This document shows positions 51,924 through 61,083 of a stretch of 64,000 nucleotides of DNA, piece by piece. The DNA lies in assembly GCA_001870995.2 (NCBI GenBank), contig MLAV02000017.1:85799-149798 (forward strand). The letters run 5' to 3'. The notes under the pieces are model-generated. The model was given only the letters and a program-made list of their open reading frames with translations. It had not been told where the DNA came from and made no database searches. A program made the translations under genes and the position numbers. The stretch is from Chitinophaga sp. CB10. Lineage in GTDB: Bacteria; Bacteroidota; Bacteroidia; Chitinophagales; Chitinophagaceae. Within the stretch, counting starts at the first letter, position 1. Each line of letters begins with the position of its first letter.

Positions 51924-52559
51924 ATGGCAAAACAGACTAAAATCAAGCATATAGCAATAGCAGGCAACATCGGCGCCGGCAAAACCACGCTCACCGAAAT
52001 GCTTTGCAAACATTATAAATGGCACCCGCAGTACGAAGATGTGGAGCACAATCCTTACCTGAATGATTTCTACGAGGATATGCCCCGCTGGTCCTTCAAC
52101 CTGCAGATTTACTTCCTGAACGGACGTTTGAAACAGCTGCTGGAAATTCAGAATGGCAACCAAACCGTTATACAGGACCGCACCATTTACGAGGATGCGC
52201 ACATCTTTGCGCCTAACCTTTACGAAATGGGGCTGATGACCAAACGCGATTTCGATAACTATTTCAATTTCTTTGAAACCCTGAAATCCATGGTGAAACC
52301 GCCGGATTTACTGATCTACCTGCAGGCTTCCGTACCTACGCTGGTAGCGCAGATTCAGAAGCGCGGCAGGGAGTATGAGGAAAACATCCGCCTGGACTAC
52401 CTGAAACGCCTGAACGAATATTACAATAACTGGATCGAGAAGTATAAGGAAGGTCCGTTGCTGGTGATTGATATTGATAAGAACAAATTCCCGGACAGCG
52501 AGGAAGATCTGGGAGAGATTATTTCGAAGATTGATTCCCAGCTGTATGGATTGTTTTAG
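51924..52559 (+). CDS. Deoxynucleoside kinase
   Basis: A 211-residue kinase of the dNK/dGK family, which phosphorylates deoxyadenosine or deoxyguanosine in salvage. P-loop I-A-G-N-I-G-A-G-K-T-T (residues about 13-23), Q-D-R-T-I-Y-E-D with the catalytic D-R pair (about 82-89) and the lid Q-K-R-G-R-E-Y-E (Arg-rich) are present. It is 42 bp after trpS and closed by a terminator. Confidence 0.9.
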   Translation: MAKQTKIKHIAIAGNIGAGKTTLTEMLCKHYKWHPQYEDVEHNPYLNDFYEDMPRWSFNLQIYFLNGRLKQLLEIQNGNQTVIQDRTIYEDAHIFAPNLYEMGLMTKRDFDNYFNFFETLKSMVKPPDLLIYLQASVPTLVAQIQKRGREYEENIRLDYLKRLNEYYNNWIEKYKEGPLLVIDIDKNKFPDSEEDLGEIISKIDSQLYGLF

Positions 52560-52565
52560 AGATAT

Positions 52566-52594
52566 GGGGTTCCGCGAAGGCGGAACCTTTTTTT
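52566..52594 (+). terminator. Intrinsic terminator after the deoxynucleoside kinase gene
   Basis: GGTTCCGC and its complement GCGGAACC (one G of each close to the loop GAAG), followed by seven Ts. Confidence 0.85.
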
Positions 52595-52795
52595 GCCGTT
52601 TGCCGCCGTATGCTGTTGTTGGAGCGCCCTTTATTTCCTAACCCTATCGCATTGCTCCATCACCCCGGTATCAAAACTTTCTGCACTTTTTCCTCCTTCA
52701 AAAAAAATTTTTCCTGTTAACATTCGCTAAAGGTTTTACCTGTTTTTGAACGCTATTTTCGTGTTATAAATTATTGTTTGTTTAACCAGGTTGTT

Positions 52796-53581
52796 ATGTT
52801 TAACCCGTTGCGATTATGCCCGCGCACAGGCATGCTTTTCCTGTTCCTGTTTAGTTTTTCTGCTGATGCCATGCAGCTTCCTCCCCCGGTCCGGTACTGG
52901 CATGGGGCGGTTTTTGGGGAGGGGGATAAAGATCCATTTTCGGCGCTGGCAAGCCCCTCGTTACTGGCCACGGCTACGGCTGCGTTATCGGCTTATTCCA
53001 CATGGCCTTTTGGTATGAGAAGCGTTCCCTTAAACGCTGTTGCAGCCATGTTGCCCATCCGCAATATGGGCATCGGTATGCAGGTGATGCAGTTTGGAAA
53101 CCAGTACTGGAAGGAACAGGAGTTGAGTGGCGGCGCGGGTATCCGCCTGGGGAAACCCGTGCAGGCGGGCGTGCAGTTTGGTTACCGCAGCAAAGCGGTA
53201 GTGCAGTATGGCAGCAGCGGGCAGGTAGTGGCAGGCGCCGGCTTCCGCTGGAAGATGGGTAAGCGGTGGACCAGCGCCATGCAGGTAATCCGGAGCGATT
53301 ATACCCAATACTTTGCCGGTATTGGCTGGCAGCCCTCTCCTGATTTTCTAATTAGCGTGGAAGGAACTAACACGATCCATAAAGATTATTACGGCACTGT
53401 ACAGGCACTCAGCCGGCTGGCGCCTGCATTGGCGCTGCAACTGGCCGTCACTGGTCTGCCGGCTTACCTGCAAACGCTGGTGATGATCACAATCCGGCAA
53501 TTGCGGATCGATATAGGGACGGCATTACACCAGCAGCTCGGCCTCACGCCATCTGTTACCGTAGTATGGCAAAAGCAATAG
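52796..53581 (+). CDS. Putative outer-membrane-associated protein
   Basis: About 261 residues from the ATG at 52796; an in-frame TTG at 52778 is less likely. Signal peptide M-L-F-L-F-L-F-S-F-S-A-D-A. The mature part is beta-rich, with alternating Gly/aromatic strands (G-I-G-M-Q-V-M-Q-F-G-N-Q-Y-W; Q-A-G-V-Q-F-G-Y-R-S-K-A; V-V-A-G-A-G-F-R-W-K-M) that suggest a small barrel. No known family is recognised. The start of the next gene is 1 bp past its stop, so the two are coupled. Confidence 0.6.
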   Translation: MFNPLRLCPRTGMLFLFLFSFSADAMQLPPPVRYWHGAVFGEGDKDPFSALASPSLLATATAALSAYSTWPFGMRSVPLNAVAAMLPIRNMGIGMQVMQFGNQYWKEQELSGGAGIRLGKPVQAGVQFGYRSKAVVQYGSSGQVVAGAGFRWKMGKRWTSAMQVIRSDYTQYFAGIGWQPSPDFLISVEGTNTIHKDYYGTVQALSRLAPALALQLAVTGLPAYLQTLVMITIRQLRIDIGTALHQQLGLTPSVTVVWQKQ

Positions 53582-53582
53582 T

Positions 53583-55889
53583 ATGGCTGCTGATTTGGAG
53601 ATCCGGGCAATTTTAACCCGATGTAAAAAGCAGGTGGCGCAAGGGTTCCAGGCTTTCATCAAATCACGGCATCATACCGTTAAAGCCTTCGCCTGTTTAC
53701 TGCTGTATCTCGCAGTAATATGCCAGGCGAATGGCCAGGAGCGCAAAACACCGGGTGAAAGACAGTCTCCCGTTGAGCAGGAGATTCCGGCTAAACGAAG
53801 GCTTCCTGGTGACCAGCAGCTTCCCGGTGGCCAGCAGCTTCCGCCTAAACGAAAGCTTCCTGCTGAGCAACACCTTCCCGCTGAACAGCAATTTCCCGTT
53901 GAGCAGCAACTTCCTGCCGAGCAGCAACTTCCTGCCGAGCTGCAACTTCCCGCCGAACTGCAGCAGCTGCTGGAAAATGAAACGGCTGCCACGACCAGCG
54001 CCAGCGAAGATGATGAGCAATGGCAACAGCTCGCATACCGCCAAAAGCACCGGCTGTCCCTCAACGCCGCGGACCTGCAGGACCTGTCCTCATTGGGCGT
54101 ACTGTCCCCGCTACAGCTCCAAAACCTGCAGCAATACAAAAAGCTGTTAGGGGACCTCGTGAGCATCTATGAGCTGCAAGCCGTACCCGGCTTCGATCCG
54201 GCACTGATCAAAAAACTGCTGCCGTATGTAAAAGTAGGAGATGACCTGCAGGCGCATTATACCCCCGGGGAGCTATTCCGCAAAGGAGAACAGTCCATAC
54301 TGCTGCGCTACGGCAGGCAGCTGGAACTGCCAAAAGGTTATGCCCCCAAAGATACCCTGCCACCTTCTTACAGCGGCAGCCCTGGAAAAATGTTTATCCG
54401 TTACCGTTATAATTTTTCCCAGCGCCTGAGTTATGGCGTCAGCATGGAAAAAGATGCCGGGGAAGGTTTTTTCAAAGGCGGGCAACAGGCAGGGTTTGAC
54501 TTTTACAGTGCGCACCTGTTCCTCTCCAATTACAAAGCCATCAGGTACCTGGCCCTGGGCGACTATGCCGTGAACCTCGGTCAGGGGCTCCTGCAGTGGC
54601 ATAGCCAGGCTGCCGGCAAGGGCGGCGCAGTATTGCAGGTAAAGCGGGAAGGGCCCGTGCTGCGGCCATATACCTCCGCAGGGGAATATTATTTTTTCCG
54701 GGGAGCAGCGGTCACCGCGCGCATCGCCCGGCTGGACATCACAGCCTTCACCTCCCTGCGCAAGCTGGACGGTACACTGGCTGTAACGGATACCATCGAG
54801 GACGAACGTATAGCCACGGCCGTAGCTTCCAGCGGCTATCACCGCACAGCGGGTGAAATCGAAAAGAAAGCACAGCTGACGCAATATAGCAATGGCATAT
54901 CGTGTCGCTGGAATGGGGCGTGGCAGGCGGCGCTAAACCTCATCAGCCATAATTTTTCTCCCCCCATAAAAAAAGAAATTAAACCTTATAACCAGTTTGA
55001 CTTCCGGGGGAACCAGCTGCTGAACATAAGCGCCGATTACGCCGGCAGCTTCCGGAATATGCACCTCTTCGGAGAAGTAGCGGCGGATAAATCAGGTAAC
55101 ATCGCCCTCCTGCAGGGCTTACTGATGAGCGCAGGTAACTATGCGGATATCGCCATGGTTTACAGGAACTACAGTAAACAGTATCAAAGCCTCTACAGCA
55201 AAGGCTTTGGTGATAGTTACAAAACCATGAACGAGAGCGGGTTTTATATGGGATGCAGCATAAAGCTATCCCGCCAATGGTCGCTGGATGGTTATGCGGA
55301 CTTCTTTAAATTCCCCTGGCTGAAGTATGGAGTGGATTACCCTTCCGGGGGAACGGAATTTTTCTCCCAGCTAAACTTCACGCCCCGTAAGACTTCGCAG
55401 TACCAGTTAAGGATGAAGCTCGCTGCAAAATATCCTGACCGGGAGGCTTCCAAAAGCATCCGGTGCCAGGCGGAGCAGGCGTGGAGTAAACAATTTTCTA
55501 CCGCTGCACGGGTGGAATACAGTCGCGTTACTACCACTGAATCAGCATCGCAGCAAGGTTTCCTAACTTACTTCGACCTGACTTACCGTTGCCGGAAGCT
55601 GCCCTTGCAGGCCGGCGGCCGCTGTACCTGGTTTTATACGGACAGCTATCAGTCCCGGTTATACGCTTATGAAAGCAGCGTGTTGTACGACAACAGCGTG
55701 GGCCAGTATTACGGAAAAGGCTGGCAGTATTATATTAACCTGAAATACAAAATCAGGAAAAACTGGACCGTATGGGCAAAATGCAGCCAAATGTATTATC
55801 CCGCTGTAACAAGCATCGGGAGCGGGTTGGATAAGATTGACGGGAACAGGAAATCCGCCATACAACTACAAACCATCCTGAACTTCTGA
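53583..55889 (+). CDS. Helix-hairpin-helix outer-membrane protein with a hexapeptide repeat
   Basis: A 768-residue protein. A rather long n-region leads into a hydrophobic signal (A-F-A-C-L-L-L-Y-L-A-V-I-C-Q-A-N-G-Q). Residues 58-129 are twelve units of a hexapeptide, consensus A-E-Q-Q-L-P. A ComEA-like helix-hairpin-helix region follows (L-S-L-N-A-A-D-L-Q-D-L-S-S-L-G-V-L, about 158-210). The rest is Tyr- and Gly-rich with strand patterns of a large outer-membrane barrel. Proteins with HHH plus barrel are found in Bacteroidota, with unknown role. It is coupled to 52796 (1 bp apart). No lipobox. Confidence 0.65.
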   Translation: MAADLEIRAILTRCKKQVAQGFQAFIKSRHHTVKAFACLLLYLAVICQANGQERKTPGERQSPVEQEIPAKRRLPGDQQLPGGQQLPPKRKLPAEQHLPAEQQFPVEQQLPAEQQLPAELQLPAELQQLLENETAATTSASEDDEQWQQLAYRQKHRLSLNAADLQDLSSLGVLSPLQLQNLQQYKKLLGDLVSIYELQAVPGFDPALIKKLLPYVKVGDDLQAHYTPGELFRKGEQSILLRYGRQLELPKGYAPKDTLPPSYSGSPGKMFIRYRYNFSQRLSYGVSMEKDAGEGFFKGGQQAGFDFYSAHLFLSNYKAIRYLALGDYAVNLGQGLLQWHSQAAGKGGAVLQVKREGPVLRPYTSAGEYYFFRGAAVTARIARLDITAFTSLRKLDGTLAVTDTIEDERIATAVASSGYHRTAGEIEKKAQLTQYSNGISCRWNGAWQAALNLISHNFSPPIKKEIKPYNQFDFRGNQLLNISADYAGSFRNMHLFGEVAADKSGNIALLQGLLMSAGNYADIAMVYRNYSKQYQSLYSKGFGDSYKTMNESGFYMGCSIKLSRQWSLDGYADFFKFPWLKYGVDYPSGGTEFFSQLNFTPRKTSQYQLRMKLAAKYPDREASKSIRCQAEQAWSKQFSTAARVEYSRVTTTESASQQGFLTYFDLTYRCRKLPLQAGGRCTWFYTDSYQSRLYAYESSVLYDNSVGQYYGKGWQYYINLKYKIRKNWTVWAKCSQMYYPAVTSIGSGLDKIDGNRKSAIQLQTILNF
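53754..53969 (+). repeat. 18-bp tandem coding repeat (12 units)
   Basis: Twelve in-frame 18-bp units, each encoding a variant of A-E-Q-Q-L-P (others include G-D-Q-Q-L-P, P-K-R-K-L-P, V-E-Q-Q-L-P). The 3' units are most alike in DNA (CTTCCTGCCGAGCAGCAA). Confidence 0.85.
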
Positions 55890-56418
55890 CCGGCTGGTAA
55901 AGTTGAAATCGCCAAAACATAATAGTACCCTGCGCTTAGGTATTGAAATCCAATGTGATAATTGCGTGTAGTTGTCCGCGTTAAAATAATGTTAAGGAAA
56001 TTTGTTTTTGTTTTACAAATTTTTTCTACCTTGTGCTAACTCAATGCATCAACCAAAATCTAAATCAAAATAGCGTTATGCCCATGTCGCAATACGTTAA
56101 AACGCCTGATAAATTGGTGGAATAAAACTGTTACCATAATTTGCGCGCAACCAGTGCCAGATTGGATTTGCTGTTATTTGTTGCCTGAGAGTTTTGCTCT
56201 GGATTGTAATAAATGTTGTTAAAGAGAAGGGTTTTTGTTTATACCATAGCGTGAGCTATGATTACATGTATTTATTTAAAACTTGTTTAGATGTTTTCCT
56301 ATGTCATTATAGGCTAGCTATGACTCATAGCGGCAGGGGAGAGGTTTTTTATTGCTTGTGGAATTCCATCCCATAAAATTTTTATCGTTTAACGTTTCAA
56401 CCAAAATCTGAATCATCT
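55890..56418. other. Long non-coding leader region before susC
   Basis: A 529-bp stretch with no supported gene. A possible promoter lies at 56001-56035 (TTTG at 56001-56004 and 56007-56010, TACCTTGTG from 56027). Near-identical motifs TCAACCAAAATCTAAATCA (about 56047) and TCAACCAAAATCTGAATCA (about 56397) flank the region. The inner part has hairpins CATAGC-GTGA-GCTATG (near 56246-56261) and CTATGA-C-TCATAG (near 56319-56331). A regulatory leader or a decayed gene are both possible. Confidence 0.5.
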
Positions 56419-59400
56419 ATGAAAAAGATGCTACTCTTTTTTGCCATGCTTATGGCAGTAGTCAGCATGCTACATGCCCAGACGCGGCAGCTCTCGGGCT
56501 CCGTAAGAAGTACGGATGATAATCCAATTCCGATGGTAACCATTCAAATCAAAGGTACGACCAACGGTACCGTAACCGACGGGAAAGGACGCTTTAACCT
56601 GCAGGTGCCTGAAGGCGCAGTGCTGGTGGTACGGAGCCTCGGTTACCATACCCGGGAAATTCCGGTGGGTACTTCCTCTACCCTTAACATCACACTCACC
56701 CAGGATGATAAATCACTCAGCGAAGTGGTAGTAACGGCATTGGGTACAAAAGAAAACAAAAGAAAACTCGGCTTCGCCGCACAGGACATCAAAGCGGAAG
56801 ACCTGACAAGAACGGCGCCTTCCAACCCGCTCAGCGCATTGTCCGGTAAAGTAGCCGGCGCCTCCGTGATCAGCGCTTCCGGTACGCCCGGCGCAGCGGT
56901 ACGCGTTACCATGCGTGGCCCTACTACCCTCGGGGATAACCAGCCATTGTTTGTTGTAGATGGTATCCCAATGGACAACAGCGAAGTAAATACCGGCAGC
57001 GATGCCGGCGGTACCGCAGGGGTTACCCAGTCCAACCGCCTGGTGGATATGAACAACGACGATATCGAATCCATTACCATGCTGAAAGGCCCTGCCGCTG
57101 CCGCAATCTACGGTAGCCGCGCCTCCAACGGGGTAGTGGTAATCACCACCAAAAAAGGAAAACGCACCGCTGACGGTAAAACTTTCAACGTAGCCTATGG
57201 CATCACAGGCAACTTTGATAAAGTAAACAAACTCCCCGATCGTCAGAATAAATTCGCACAGGGATTGGAAGGTACCTACATGGGGCCGGATGATCCAAGC
57301 GGTTTCAGGTCCTACTCCTTCGGTCCGGCTATTGATACCATGGTATTCGACGGCAACACCAACTACCTCTGGGACAAAAACGGCCGCCTCGTAGGCAAAA
57401 GCGCTAACCCCGGCGGTAAAAAAGCAATAGCCTATGATCCATACGATTTCTTCGTGGTGGGTAAAGGATTACAACATAACCTCAGCGTTAGCGGAGGCAA
57501 TCCCAGCTTAGGATACCGCGTTTCTGTTTCGCACCTGAACCAGGGAGGTATTATCCCTAACTCCAACTTCAAAAAAACTACCGTTAACTTCTCTACAGAC
57601 TATAAATTCAACGAGAAATTCAACATGGTCACCTCCATGAACTACGCCAATTCAGGAGGTAACCGCCCGCAGCAAGGTTCCAATACCAGCGGTATCATGC
57701 TCGGCTTACTCCGGACCACGCCTACGTTTGATAACTCCAATGGCGGTCTGAAATTCGACGACCCCGCTACATACCTGCTGGGCGATAACTCCGGCAGACA
57801 GCGCAGCTACCGCGGTACCGGCGGTTACGATAACCCCTACTGGACGGTTAACATGAACCCTTACACCGGTAATGTGCAACGCTTCTACGGCAACGTGACC
57901 ATGAACTACAAACCGTTCGACTGGTTAACCATTACCGAACGTGCCGGCGCGGACTACTCCACTGATAACCGTAAACAGATCTATTCCAAATACTCCGCTA
58001 CCGCTGTATCCGGACAGTATTTCGAGGATCAGATGACCAGCTATACCATCAACAACGACCTCTTCGCCACCTTGCAGAAAACCGCGAAGAAAGTGACTTA
58101 TGGCGTAATGCTGGGGCATAACGTGTACGACTATACGTATAAATACATCCATACCCAGGGGGATGCTTTTGTATCCAACGATTTCCAGGGTATTACCAAT
58201 ACGCTCAGCAATAGCCTGGGTATTTCCAACTCCCGCCAGCGCCGTGTGGCATTCTACGGCCAGGCCAACTTCAGCTACGATAACTACCTGTTTGTGGAAG
58301 CAACCGGCCGTTATGAATCCAGCAGTACCCTGCCGGTAGAAAACCAATGGTACTTCTTCCCCTCTGCCAACGTAGGTTTCGTATTTACGGATGCATTGAA
58401 AATGAATTCCAAAGTGCTGAACTATGGTAAGATCCGGGCAGCGTATTCCATGGTGGGTAGAGCCCTGAGCCCATATTTCACCACTACCTATTATGGTCAG
58501 ACTGCCCCCGGCGACGGTTGGACCAATGGTATCACCTTCCCGTATAACGGCCTCGTAGGCTACTCCAAAGGAAGCGTTATCGGTAATGACAAACTGAAAG
58601 CGGAAAAAACAAGCCAGGTAGAGCTGGGTGCTGACCTCCGCTTCTTCGGCGATCGCATCACACTCGACTATACTTTCTACAAAGGAACCAGTAAAGACCT
58701 GCTCAACCAGGTAACAGTGGCCAACTCCAGCGGTTACGGCAGCATCTGGCTGAACTCCGCTACCATGACCAACACCGGTCATGAAGTAACCCTCGGTGTT
58801 ACGCCGGTTAGAACCAAAGACTTTAACTGGAACATGACCTTCAACTATTCACAGAACAGGAACAATGTGGTGAAACTGGCAGATGGTCTGGACAGGATCG
58901 ACTTTAACGGATTTACCGGTATTTCCACTTCCGTACTCGTAGGTAAACAATACGGTACGCTCTACGGTACCGGCTACCTGAAAGATGCGCAGGGCCGCCT
59001 CGTGATCAATGATGAAGACGGCAGCCCGGATAAAGGCTTGCCAATCCTGCAGGATGCCCTGCAATACCTGGGAGATATCAACCCTAAATGGATTGGATCC
59101 TTCGGCAATACTTTCACCTATAAAGGTATTTCCCTCTACCTGCTCTTCGAAACCCGCCAGAAATTCAGCATGTGGAACGGTACCTGGGGCGCTATGACCA
59201 ACTTCGGCGTAAGCGCCAACACGCTCGACAGGTACACCACCAAAGTATTTGACGGTGTGAAAGGCCACATCGATGCCAATACCGGCGAACTGGTGACCAA
59301 AGGAGAGAAGAACGATATCCCCGGCTTACTGGATGAATACTACTATACCGGCGTAGGTAGCGGATTCCTCGTAAACGAACCGTTTGTGGAAGATGCAAGC

Positions 59401-59643
59401 TGGGTGCGTTTGCGCGAATTGTCCCTCTCTTACCGGCTGGATGGAAAGAAATTATTTAAGAATAAACCTTACTTCCAGGCAGTAACTGTTTCCGCTATCG
59501 GTCGTAACCTCTGGCTGCACACCAAGTACAAAGGCGTAGACCCTGAAACAAGCCTGTTCGGTACACAGGAAGCGCAAGGTTTCGACTACTTCAATAACCC
59601 GGGTACAAAAACCTATGGCTTCAGCCTGAGATTTGAGTTCTAG
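56419..59643 (+). CDS. SusC/RagA-type TonB-linked outer-membrane transporter
   Basis: A 1074-residue receptor. Signal peptide ends H-A-Q. A CarboxypepD_reg-like domain (L-S-G-S-V-R-S-T-D-D-N-P-I-P-M-V-T-I-Q, residues about 24-100) is followed by S-L-S-E-V-V-V-T-A-L-G-T (TonB contact region), the plug with G-K-V-A-G-A and P-L-F-V-V-D-G-I-P and the A-A-A-I-Y-G-S-R-A-S-N-G-V-V-V-I-T-T-K-K-G SusC motif, then a large barrel ending R-F-E-F. It imports an oligomer with its SusD-like partner 39 bp downstream. No glycoside hydrolase, peptidase or regulator adjoins, so the substrate is unknown. Confidence 0.93.
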   Translation: MKKMLLFFAMLMAVVSMLHAQTRQLSGSVRSTDDNPIPMVTIQIKGTTNGTVTDGKGRFNLQVPEGAVLVVRSLGYHTREIPVGTSSTLNITLTQDDKSLSEVVVTALGTKENKRKLGFAAQDIKAEDLTRTAPSNPLSALSGKVAGASVISASGTPGAAVRVTMRGPTTLGDNQPLFVVDGIPMDNSEVNTGSDAGGTAGVTQSNRLVDMNNDDIESITMLKGPAAAAIYGSRASNGVVVITTKKGKRTADGKTFNVAYGITGNFDKVNKLPDRQNKFAQGLEGTYMGPDDPSGFRSYSFGPAIDTMVFDGNTNYLWDKNGRLVGKSANPGGKKAIAYDPYDFFVVGKGLQHNLSVSGGNPSLGYRVSVSHLNQGGIIPNSNFKKTTVNFSTDYKFNEKFNMVTSMNYANSGGNRPQQGSNTSGIMLGLLRTTPTFDNSNGGLKFDDPATYLLGDNSGRQRSYRGTGGYDNPYWTVNMNPYTGNVQRFYGNVTMNYKPFDWLTITERAGADYSTDNRKQIYSKYSATAVSGQYFEDQMTSYTINNDLFATLQKTAKKVTYGVMLGHNVYDYTYKYIHTQGDAFVSNDFQGITNTLSNSLGISNSRQRRVAFYGQANFSYDNYLFVEATGRYESSSTLPVENQWYFFPSANVGFVFTDALKMNSKVLNYGKIRAAYSMVGRALSPYFTTTYYGQTAPGDGWTNGITFPYNGLVGYSKGSVIGNDKLKAEKTSQVELGADLRFFGDRITLDYTFYKGTSKDLLNQVTVANSSGYGSIWLNSATMTNTGHEVTLGVTPVRTKDFNWNMTFNYSQNRNNVVKLADGLDRIDFNGFTGISTSVLVGKQYGTLYGTGYLKDAQGRLVINDEDGSPDKGLPILQDALQYLGDINPKWIGSFGNTFTYKGISLYLLFETRQKFSMWNGTWGAMTNFGVSANTLDRYTTKVFDGVKGHIDANTGELVTKGEKNDIPGLLDEYYYTGVGSGFLVNEPFVEDASWVRLRELSLSYRLDGKKLFKNKPYFQAVTVSAIGRNLWLHTKYKGVDPETSLFGTQEAQGFDYFNNPGTKTYGFSLRFEF

Positions 59644-59682
59644 TAAAAGCAAACCATAGGTGGTATTTAAAAACCTGACATC

Positions 59683-61002
59683 ATGAAATATAGAAATAAA
59701 ATCATAGCCGCATTCGGCATCGCCGCAGTCCTCTTTAGCACAGGATGTAAAAAATACCTGGATGTAAACATTGATCCGGACAGACCGCTGATCGCTTCCC
59801 CCGGCCCGGTACTTGCCGGCGCGCAGATAACGGGCGCGTACACATTGGGCGGGGCGGACTTCTCCCTGGTTACGGGCATCCTTACCGCACAGGTAACCGG
59901 CGCGGACAGGCAGTTTGGTAACTACGAAAAATACCAGCTGGTAGCGGATAACTTCAACAACCCATGGAGCAGCCTCTATCAGGGTACGCTGATCAACTAC
60001 CAGGAACTCCTGCATACTGCGGACGCAAAGAAATACTACCTCCTGGGAGGTATCACCCGGCTGATGACAGCTTATACCATGCTCACCATGACGGACGTGT
60101 GGGGCGACCTGCCTTACTCCGATGCCTTCAAGGGCCTGGAAGGACAGTACAAGTCCAAATACGATAAACAGGAAGACCTCTACAAAACCATCGATGGCTT
60201 GATTACCACCGCTATCGCTGACCTGAATAATCCTGTACCCGGTGTAAATCCCGGTACTTATGACGTAGTCTATGGCGGCGCTGCCTCCAAATGGATCCGG
60301 TTTGCCAACTCCCTGCGCCTTCGTTTGCTCATTCACCAGACCAAGAAAGACCCTGCCGGCACCGCTGCAAAAGTGATTGCTGCCGCAGGCGCCGCGGGTG
60401 GCCTCATCACAGAATCAGCCTACGACGCTTCCGTGTACTTCCTGGATGATGAATCAAGGGCTAACCCGCTGTACCAGTTTAACACCCAGCGCGAAGGGTA
60501 CGCCGAGTACACAAATACCTACCTGACCAATCTCATGACGGCTGCCGGCGATGCCCGCCTGGCCAAATACCTGGGCGGCTTCTATGATTCTCCTAATTCC
60601 GCCGTGCTGATGATCACCAGCTATGAAGTGGAGTTCATCCTGGCGGAAGCCTACCTAAGGGCAGGAGATAATGTCAATGCAAAACTGCACTACGAAAATG
60701 CAGTGAAAGCCTCCTTCGCCAAAGTGGGCGCGGCTATTGGTAACTACCTGACCACTGCTGGCAGCTTCGACGCGGCTTCGGATAAGCTGAACCTGGTGCT
60801 GACGCAGAAATACATTGCCATGTACCTGCAGCCGGAAGCGTTCACCGACTGGCGCCGTACCGGCATCCCGGCCCTTACATCCAAAGTTAGCGGTAAGGAA
60901 ATCCCGCGCAGGCTGCCTTATCCACAGTCTGAAATCTCTTATAACTCCGAAAATGTTCCGGGCGGACTCACCATCAACTCCAAAGTATGGTGGGATCAAT
61001 AA
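59683..61002 (+). CDS. SusD/RagB-like nutrient-binding lipoprotein
   Basis: A 439-residue surface lipoprotein with lipobox A-V-L-F-S-T-G-C-K-K-Y-L-D-V-N (Cys about 22). The body is TPR-like helical, with T-D-V-W-G-D-L-P-Y-S-D-A-F (family signature of the SusD-like_2 group), R-F-A-N-S-L-R-L-R-L and F-I-L-A-E-A-Y-L-R-A-G, and a C-terminal R-R-L-P-Y-P-Q-S-E. It caps the SusC channel. A strong terminator follows at 61024. Confidence 0.92.
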   Translation: MKYRNKIIAAFGIAAVLFSTGCKKYLDVNIDPDRPLIASPGPVLAGAQITGAYTLGGADFSLVTGILTAQVTGADRQFGNYEKYQLVADNFNNPWSSLYQGTLINYQELLHTADAKKYYLLGGITRLMTAYTMLTMTDVWGDLPYSDAFKGLEGQYKSKYDKQEDLYKTIDGLITTAIADLNNPVPGVNPGTYDVVYGGAASKWIRFANSLRLRLLIHQTKKDPAGTAAKVIAAAGAAGGLITESAYDASVYFLDDESRANPLYQFNTQREGYAEYTNTYLTNLMTAAGDARLAKYLGGFYDSPNSAVLMITSYEVEFILAEAYLRAGDNVNAKLHYENAVKASFAKVGAAIGNYLTTAGSFDAASDKLNLVLTQKYIAMYLQPEAFTDWRRTGIPALTSKVSGKEIPRRLPYPQSEISYNSENVPGGLTINSKVWWDQ

Positions 61003-61023
61003 TCAGATAATTCCAGCGCTGAT

Positions 61024-61057
61024 AAAAAAAGAGGGCCATTTGAGCCCTCTTTTTTTA
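61024..61057 (+). terminator. Intrinsic terminator after susD
   Basis: GAGGGC (61031-61036) and GCCCTC (61044-61049), extended by A/T pairing of the flanking AAAAAAA and TTTTTTT runs. Confidence 0.9.
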
Positions 61058-61063
61058 TTTTTG
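61056..61063 (+). promoter_or_regulatory. Putative -7 box of the DUF3467-Ldh2-lysC unit
   Basis: TATTTTTG is an exact TAnnTTTG match, about 20 bp before the DUF3467 ATG. It overlaps the end of the susD terminator. No TTTG at -33. Confidence 0.4.
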
Positions 61064-61083
61064 TACCGCTAAACAGTAAATAC

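Noticed and set aside
53672..54166. Cys/Ser-rich ORF antisense to the hexapeptide repeat
   Set aside because: The Cys-Ser-Ala-Gly periodicity is simply the reverse reading of the 18-bp repeat.
56194..56376. 60-residue ORF in the susC leader
   Set aside because: AT-rich, no signal or domain, and it spans the dyads; more likely leader sequence.
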